Assembly: GCF_900116145.1 (NCBI RefSeq)
Contig: NZ_FPAB01000006.1
Coordinates: 1 to 64,000, forward strand
DNA: 64,000 nucleotides
DNA from: Streptomyces harbinensis
GTDB taxonomy: Bacteria; Actinomycetota; Actinomycetes; Streptomycetales; Streptomycetaceae
Reading direction: 5' to 3'
Shown here: in pieces, positions 60,801 to 64,000 of the stretch
Layout of the letters: every line of letters begins with the position of its first letter
Position numbering within the stretch: position 1 is the first letter of the stretch
The notes under the pieces: model-generated
What the model was told of the DNA's origin: nothing
What the model saw: the letters and a program-made list of their open reading frames with translations, nothing else
Databases searched by the model: none
Translations under genes and position numbers: made by a program

Positions 60801-62754
60801 GCGGCTCCGATGCGCTCCCCGCACGGTCCTCGGTCACAGATCCCCTGGCCTTTCCCTCATCGATCGGCGCGGCGGCCCGCACGGCCCGCCGACGCCGGCG
60901 CGGCGCGGCGGCGTCCTCCTCGGAACCGCTCAGGTCAGCCTCCACGGCCCGCGCCCCGTCACCGCCCTGCGACACGCCCCGATCGCGGGACGGCTCGGCG
61001 GCGGCCGACCGGGTGGCCTGGCGGCTCCGGCGCGGCGCGGCGGTCTCCTCCGCCGCGTCCGTGCCCCGCGCGCTCTCGCTCGCGGCGGTGCTGTCGGGGG
61101 CGGACGCGGCCCGGGTGGCCCGGCGGCGGGTACGCGGCGCGGCGGGCTCCTCGGTTCCGGCTTCGGTCCCGGGCGCGGAGGACGGCTCGTCCGCCGCTGC
61201 GGCGGCCCGGGTGGCCCGGCGCCGGGTACGCGGCGCGGCGGGCTCCTCGGTCTGCTCGGTCTCCTGGGTGGCGGCCTGCGCCGGTGCGGCGGTCTCGGTG
61301 CCGGACTCGGCCCGGGTGGCCCGGCGGCGCTTGCGCGGCGCCGGCTCCTCGGACTCCGCCGGCTCGGCGGGAACGGCGGCGGGCTCGGCAACGGCCTCCG
61401 GCGCGGCAGCGGGACGCGTGGCACGACGGCGCTTGCGCGGCGGCGCGGCCTCGCCCGCCACCGGCTCGGCACCAGCCTCCGCCGGAACACGCGCGGGCTC
61501 CTCGGGGGCCACCGACGCGGCGGCAGCACTGTCCGCGACAGCCTCCGGCGCGGCAGCGGGACGCGTGGCACGGCGACGCTTGCGCGGCGGCGCGGCCTCG
61601 TCCGGCACCGGCTCGGCGGCGCTCTCCGCAGGCGCGGCAGCAGGCTGCTCGGCAGCCGGTGCGGTCGCGGTCTCCGCGACGGCCTCCGGCGCGGCAGCCG
61701 GACGCGTCGCCCGGCGGCGCTTGCGCGGCGCCGCGGCCTCGTCCGCCACCGGCTCGGCGGCGCTCAGCGCGGCGGAGGCGTCGGCCGCGTCGCTGTCCTG
61801 CACCGGCTGGTCCGTCCCGGCCGGGGTCTCCGGCGCGGCGGCCGGACGCGTCGTGCGGCGGCGCTTACGCGGCGCCGCGCTCTCCTCCTGGGGGGCGGTC
61901 TCGCTCGTGGCGGGTGCCTCGGTGGTCTCCGGTGCGGACGCCGCGGCCCGGGTCGTACGCCGGCGCCCGCGCGGCGCGTCGCTCTCGGCGGCGGCGTCGT
62001 CCGGGGCCGTGGCCTCGGCGGTCGCCGCCGGTTCCGGGGCGGACGCGACGCGCGTCGCCCGCCGCCGGCGGGCGGGGGCCGCCGCTTCCTGCGTGTCCTC
62101 GGACGTGACGCGCGTCGCGTCGGGCCCGGGCGCGCTGTCCTGACCGGCCGGCGCGGACGCGGCGCGGGTCGCGCGGCGGCGGCGCGGTGCCGTGGCCCCG
62201 GTGCCGCTCTCCGGCTCGCGCGTGTCGTCGGCCGGTGCGACGCGCGTCGCACCGCCGTCCTGCGTGCTGTCCTGGGCGGTGCCGTCCCCGGCGGCGGTCG
62301 TCCCGGCCGGAGCCTCGGGCGCCGCGGCGGGGCGGGTGGCGCGCCGGCGCGTTCGCGGCGCGGGCGCGGCGGTCTCGGCCGCTGTCTCGGCCGGCTCGGC
62401 TGCGGCAGCGGAAGCGGCGGTGCGGCGCCTGCGGCGCGGCGCGGCGGGCTCCGCCGTCCCCGCGTCGGCGGCGGTGTCCGCGGCGCTCGCGCCGCGCGTC
62501 ACCTCGCCCGTCGCCGTACCGGCCCCGGCGGGCTCGGATGTCTGTCCGGCGCTGTCACCCGATGCGGGCGCCACCTGGGAGGCCGTCGTCTCGTTGTCGG
62601 TTGCGGCCGGCGGTCCTGCCGGCCGACTCGCCGCCCGGCGCCGCCGGCGCGGGGGCAGCGTGTCGCTGGGGGTGTCGTGGTTGTCGTCACGGTCGCGACC
62701 GAGGTCGCGTCCTGTGGTCTCGTCCGCTCCCGCGGACCCGTTCGATGCGTGCAT
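57883..62754 (-). CDS. rne: RNase E/G family endoribonuclease with very long disordered arms
   Basis: Endoribonuclease for mRNA decay and rRNA processing, 1,623 aa, larger than the roughly 1,300-1,400 aa I recall for Streptomyces. Residues about 1-850 are a disordered Ala/Pro/Glu/Arg-rich region with some 13-15 modules built around RRRATR. The catalytic part lies in about 860-1,300: S1 domain with VGNVYLGKVQNVLPSMEAAF (near 915), the metal-binding Asp in VVIDVNTGRF (near 1,170) and Asp in IVIDFIDM (near 1,218), and the zinc-link CVHCNGRG near 1,283. The C-terminus has APAGSP modules and a Lys/Ala/Thr-rich tail. Start at ATG 62754; the true start inside this low-complexity region is uncertain. 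Confidence 0.9.
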   Translation of the reverse strand: MHASNGSAGADETTGRDLGRDRDDNHDTPSDTLPPRRRRRAASRPAGPPAATDNETTASQVAPASGDSAGQTSEPAGAGTATGEVTRGASAADTAADAGTAEPAAPRRRRRTAASAAAAEPAETAAETAAPAPRTRRRATRPAAAPEAPAGTTAAGDGTAQDSTQDGGATRVAPADDTREPESGTGATAPRRRRATRAASAPAGQDSAPGPDATRVTSEDTQEAAAPARRRRATRVASAPEPAATAEATAPDDAAAESDAPRGRRRTTRAAASAPETTEAPATSETAPQEESAAPRKRRRTTRPAAAPETPAGTDQPVQDSDAADASAALSAAEPVADEAAAPRKRRRATRPAAAPEAVAETATAPAAEQPAAAPAESAAEPVPDEAAPPRKRRRATRPAAAPEAVADSAAAASVAPEEPARVPAEAGAEPVAGEAAPPRKRRRATRPAAAPEAVAEPAAVPAEPAESEEPAPRKRRRATRAESGTETAAPAQAATQETEQTEEPAAPRTRRRATRAAAAADEPSSAPGTEAGTEEPAAPRTRRRATRAASAPDSTAASESARGTDAAEETAAPRRSRQATRSAAAEPSRDRGVSQGGDGARAVEADLSGSEEDAAAPRRRRRAVRAAAPIDEGKARGSVTEDRAGSASEPQPPAVPVPATAVFQPPVFQAPMFQTPERAAAEAAALAEAEAEPDEAELVEETDDAELAEENERPSRRRRRGGRRRRRGESAERASETDTDGDSDSRPGTEAETAAEDVPAEPAAEAAEAAEEQESAEDAQGEGSGSGSSRRRRRRRRRSEDSGEGGATGTDDPERTVIKVREPRKKKDEPTEAGDGVQSIKGSTRLEAKKQRRREGREQGRRRVPIITEAEFLARREAVERVMVVRQQGDRTQIGVLEDNVLVEHFVNKEQSSSYVGNVYLGKVQNVLPSMEAAFVDIGKGRNAVLYAGEVNFESLGLGNGPRRIESALKSGQPVLVQVTKDPIGHKGARLTSQISLPGRYLVYVPEGSMTGISRKLPDTERARLKQILKKILPEDAGVIVRTAAEGASEEELTRDVERLQAQWEEIQKRAKKGNAPTLLYGEPDMTVRVVRDIFNEDFSKVIVSGDEAWNTIHGYVSQVAPDLSERLQRWTSEVDVFATYRIDEQLMKALDRKVWLPSGGSLVIDRTEAMVVIDVNTGRFTGQGGNLEETVTRNNLEAAEEIVRQLRLRDLGGIIVIDFIDMVLESNRDLVLRRLLECLGRDRTKHQVAEVTSLGLVQMTRKRVGQGLLESFSEPCVHCNGRGVIVHMEQPHTHAGAGGGKKGKGGKAGRKEKAAAAPAPEVGAAPVPEPVAEPEAVPAPLPEAGEETRPEVVPVSEPATVITPDEELYGSVAEAEEAARRGPRGRRRAGRRAGAPAGSPKPVAAAEEEAVTVVPATEAAPEPVAPAEPAPAAEEPAPRRRTRKASAPAGSPKPAAEEPPALVVVPSEPVAGAEEPAPREPAPAPVAEEPAPRRRRVVRRVSAPAGSPEGGAEAAVTVIASSERPEAERPEAGPKAPEAGQEAPEQEAPAKKTARKTAAKKSTAKKSTAKKATAKKTAAKKTATAKKTAAKKSGTAKKSTAKKTAAAEQQAPPSVSASAED
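57925..58110 (-). repeat. Lys/Ala-rich tail repeats of RNase E/G
   Basis: About ten consecutive units of the KKTAAKK / KKSTAKK type at the end of the protein, similar in composition to histone H1-like tails. On DNA they appear as runs of ttcttggcggt-like units. Likely an RNA- or DNA-binding basic tail and prone to length change. Confidence 0.75.
60830..62680 (-). repeat. Degenerate RRRATR module array in RNase E/G
   Basis: Some 13-15 modules, each an Arg-rich core (for example PRKRRRATRPAAAPEA) separated by 25-50 acidic/Ala residues. Three central modules are nearly identical (PRKRRRATRPAAAPEAVA), which points to recent duplication. The acidic-basic alternation suggests a multivalent disordered scaffold. 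Confidence 0.75.
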
Positions 62755-62960
62755 GCGGGCGGTTCTCCCGTCACGCTCCCGGGCGCCTCGCCGATGGGCG
62801 GCGGGCAGCGCCGCTCAGGAGCTGTCGTGTCGCTCGCCGGTTCCGGTCCGTTCCCTGCGGTCCGGCTACGGCGAAAGTCTGCTGGTCGGTGCGCCTGCCG
62901 GTAACAGCCGGGCCCGAGTGGCTCCCTGGCACCATGCGGTTGGGCGGCGCGGTGACAACG

Positions 62961-63764
62961 TCACTGTCCGGTGATCTCCGGCGCCGCCGCGGCCTGCTGC
63001 CCGGCGGCCGTGGGTAGGGCGGCCGTGGCAGCGTCGCGGTCGGGCGCAAACGGGTCGGTCACCGTCCCGGTCCGCTCATCGAGCGGCCCCTGCGCCAGCC
63101 TGGTCACCCCAGCGGGGACCGGCGGCGCCAGGTCGGCCACACTACGCAGACCGGACAGGACGTCATCGGGTCGTACGGCAGGTGTGAGATGCCGTACTAC
63201 CAGGCGCAGTATCGCACAAGGGACGGACGCGAGCGCATCGGACCCGCCGGAGGGCGAAGGGGAGGCGAACGCGTCCGCGGCTTCCAGTGCGGTGACCGCG
63301 GCTCTGGCGTCAAAAGTTCTGATGCCCTTCTTCGTCTCTCTCGACACCTCGACGGACGAAGTCGTCAGAAAAACTTTCGCGGCCCGCTCCGCTTCGGCCG
63401 GATCCACGCCCTCCAGGCGCAGTTCCCAGGCGGACGCCTCCAGCCGTTCGGCGAACCCCGAGGTCTTCGCCTCGACCGCGTCCACGATGTCCAGGCCGGC
63501 CGGCAGCGACTCGTCGAGCCGCTCCCTCAGCCAGGCCACCTCGCGCGGCGCGGCCAGCGCGATCTCCAGATACTCGGCCTCACTGGCCGTCCCGGTCGGC
63601 GCCGCGTTGGCGTAGCTGACCTTGGGATGGGGGGTGAATCCCGCGGAGTAGGCCATGGGCACCTCGGCCCGGCGCAGTGCGCGCTCGAAAGCGCGCTGGA
63701 AGTCGCGGTGGCTGGTGAACCGCAGGCGACCGCGCTTGGTGTAGCGCAGTCGTACACGCTGCAC
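62961..63764 (-). CDS. DUF2344 / TIGR03936 family protein
   Basis: Protein of the TIGR03936 (DUF2344) family, 267 aa, usually found with or fused to a radical-SAM protein next to rne. The N-terminus QRVRLRYTKRGRLRFTSHRD and the stretch FTPHPKVSYANA are diagnostic. GTG start at 63764. The radical-SAM partner would be expected further right or upstream, outside the window; it is not seen here. The family has no established biochemical function. The C-terminal 50 residues are low-complexity Ala/Pro. It precedes rne on the same strand with a 206-base gap. Confidence 0.85.
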   Translation of the reverse strand: MQRVRLRYTKRGRLRFTSHRDFQRAFERALRRAEVPMAYSAGFTPHPKVSYANAAPTGTASEAEYLEIALAAPREVAWLRERLDESLPAGLDIVDAVEAKTSGFAERLEASAWELRLEGVDPAEAERAAKVFLTTSSVEVSRETKKGIRTFDARAAVTALEAADAFASPSPSGGSDALASVPCAILRLVVRHLTPAVRPDDVLSGLRSVADLAPPVPAGVTRLAQGPLDERTGTVTDPFAPDRDAATAALPTAAGQQAAAAPEITGQ

Positions 63765-63887
63765 GGCGGGCGCCGGCGGCGGGCCTACGGGCTGTCGCTT
63801 GCCCAGTGTCGTCAGTCCTTCGGTGGGTACGTGCCGTACGTTTCCGTAACGGTGGCCGCCCGTGGGCGACGTTGTCTGCCCACCAGG

Positions 63888-64000
63888 TTACGCGCCGCCC
63901 GCGTGCGCCCCGGTCGGGATCCAGTAACGGAGCTTCTCGGCCCGCCGGTCCTCGAACACGCCCCCGGCCGCCTCGATCACCTTCCGTGACCCCACGTTGT
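63888..64000 (-). CDS. GNAT family N-acetyltransferase, C-terminal end (partial)
   Basis: The last 36 codons of a gene running off the right edge, reading NVGSRKVIEAAGGVFEDRRA followed by EKLRYWIP and a short Gly/Ala tail, TAA at 63888. The string NxGSRKVIEAxGG is the typical C-terminal helix and strand of GNAT acetyltransferases. The substrate cannot be told from this fragment. It ends about 120 bases upstream of the DUF2344 start. Confidence 0.75.
   Translation of the reverse strand, partial: NVGSRKVIEAAGGVFEDRRAEKLRYWIPTGAHAGGA

Noticed and set aside
58867..62904. 1,345-codon open frame on the plus strand, Arg/Gly-rich
   Set aside because: Exactly antisense to the RNase E/G gene; composition is the mirror of its low-complexity repeats.

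Overview
The window is a very GC-rich (about 72 percent by eye) stretch of an actinobacterial chromosome, almost certainly Streptomyces or a close relative. The evidence is the G/C third-position codon bias, the many GTG starts, and a gene order I recall from Streptomyces coelicolor: phoH-ybeY-CNNM, rnz/HIT/tricorn protease, rsmE-dnaJ-hrcA, MBL-DUF3097-hemW, fadD, lepA/rpsT, holA, comEC-comEA, degV, leuS, tRNA-Ala, rsfS, LytR_C protein, nadD, proA-proB, wall-polymer genes, obgE-rpmA-rplU, RNase E/G, DUF2344. Nearly all of it is core chromosome, with small accessory insertions.

Layout. 1-1,240: right end of an IS200/IS605-type element (TnpB), whose end abuts a truncated gene that looks DUF6879-like. 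1,240-4,130: phoH-ybeY-CNNM operon (minus). 4,219-8,432: sugar genes (PfkB-type kinase, GH4 and GH43 glycosidases). 8,488-13,014: rnz, HIT protein and a tricorn protease gene, the last frameshifted by a short palindromic repeat. 13,158-14,806: an NSS amino-acid transporter with a 36-aa MetS-like partner. 14,898-17,895: CIRCE-controlled hrcA-dnaJ-rsmE. 18,015-20,801: MBL-DUF3097-hemW. 20,838-25,199: acyl-CoA ligase, lepA and rpsT. 25,425-32,826: membrane protein, holA, comEC-comEA, degV. 32,948-36,104: leuS behind a leucine leader-peptide attenuator, then tRNA-Ala(GGC). 36,235-46,589: small CxxC protein, phosphatase, rsfS, LytR_C wall protein, nadD, M48 protease, a pair of related membrane proteins, proA, proB. 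46,718-55,203: a lower-GC ORFan, a PAP2/diacylglycerol-kinase fusion, a hydrolase and a wall teichoic-acid-like set (GT2, CDP-glycerol transferase type, TarI-TarJ fusion). 55,390-63,764: obgE-rpmA-rplU, a giant RNase E/G and a DUF2344 protein, then the C-terminus of a GNAT acetyltransferase at the right edge.

Themes. Translation and ribosome biogenesis dominate (YbeY, RsmE, LepA, S20, LeuRS, RsfS, Obg, L27, L21, RNase E). Protein quality control (HrcA/DnaJ, tricorn, M48) and cell-envelope polymer synthesis are the other two. No CRISPR array, prophage, toxin-antitoxin pair or secondary-metabolite cluster was found. The most informative unexpected signals are: two copies of a 37-bp palindromic repeat inside the tricorn gene, one breaking the frame before the active-site serine; a related insert in the PfkB gene; a leaderless-type leucine attenuator in front of leuS; a three-fold 11-bp operator-like repeat before the acyl-CoA ligase; DnaA-box-like sites before comEA; an expanded repeat-rich RNase E; and an open reading frame running past the expected end of comEC. 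Gene-order comparisons are from memory, not from a search.
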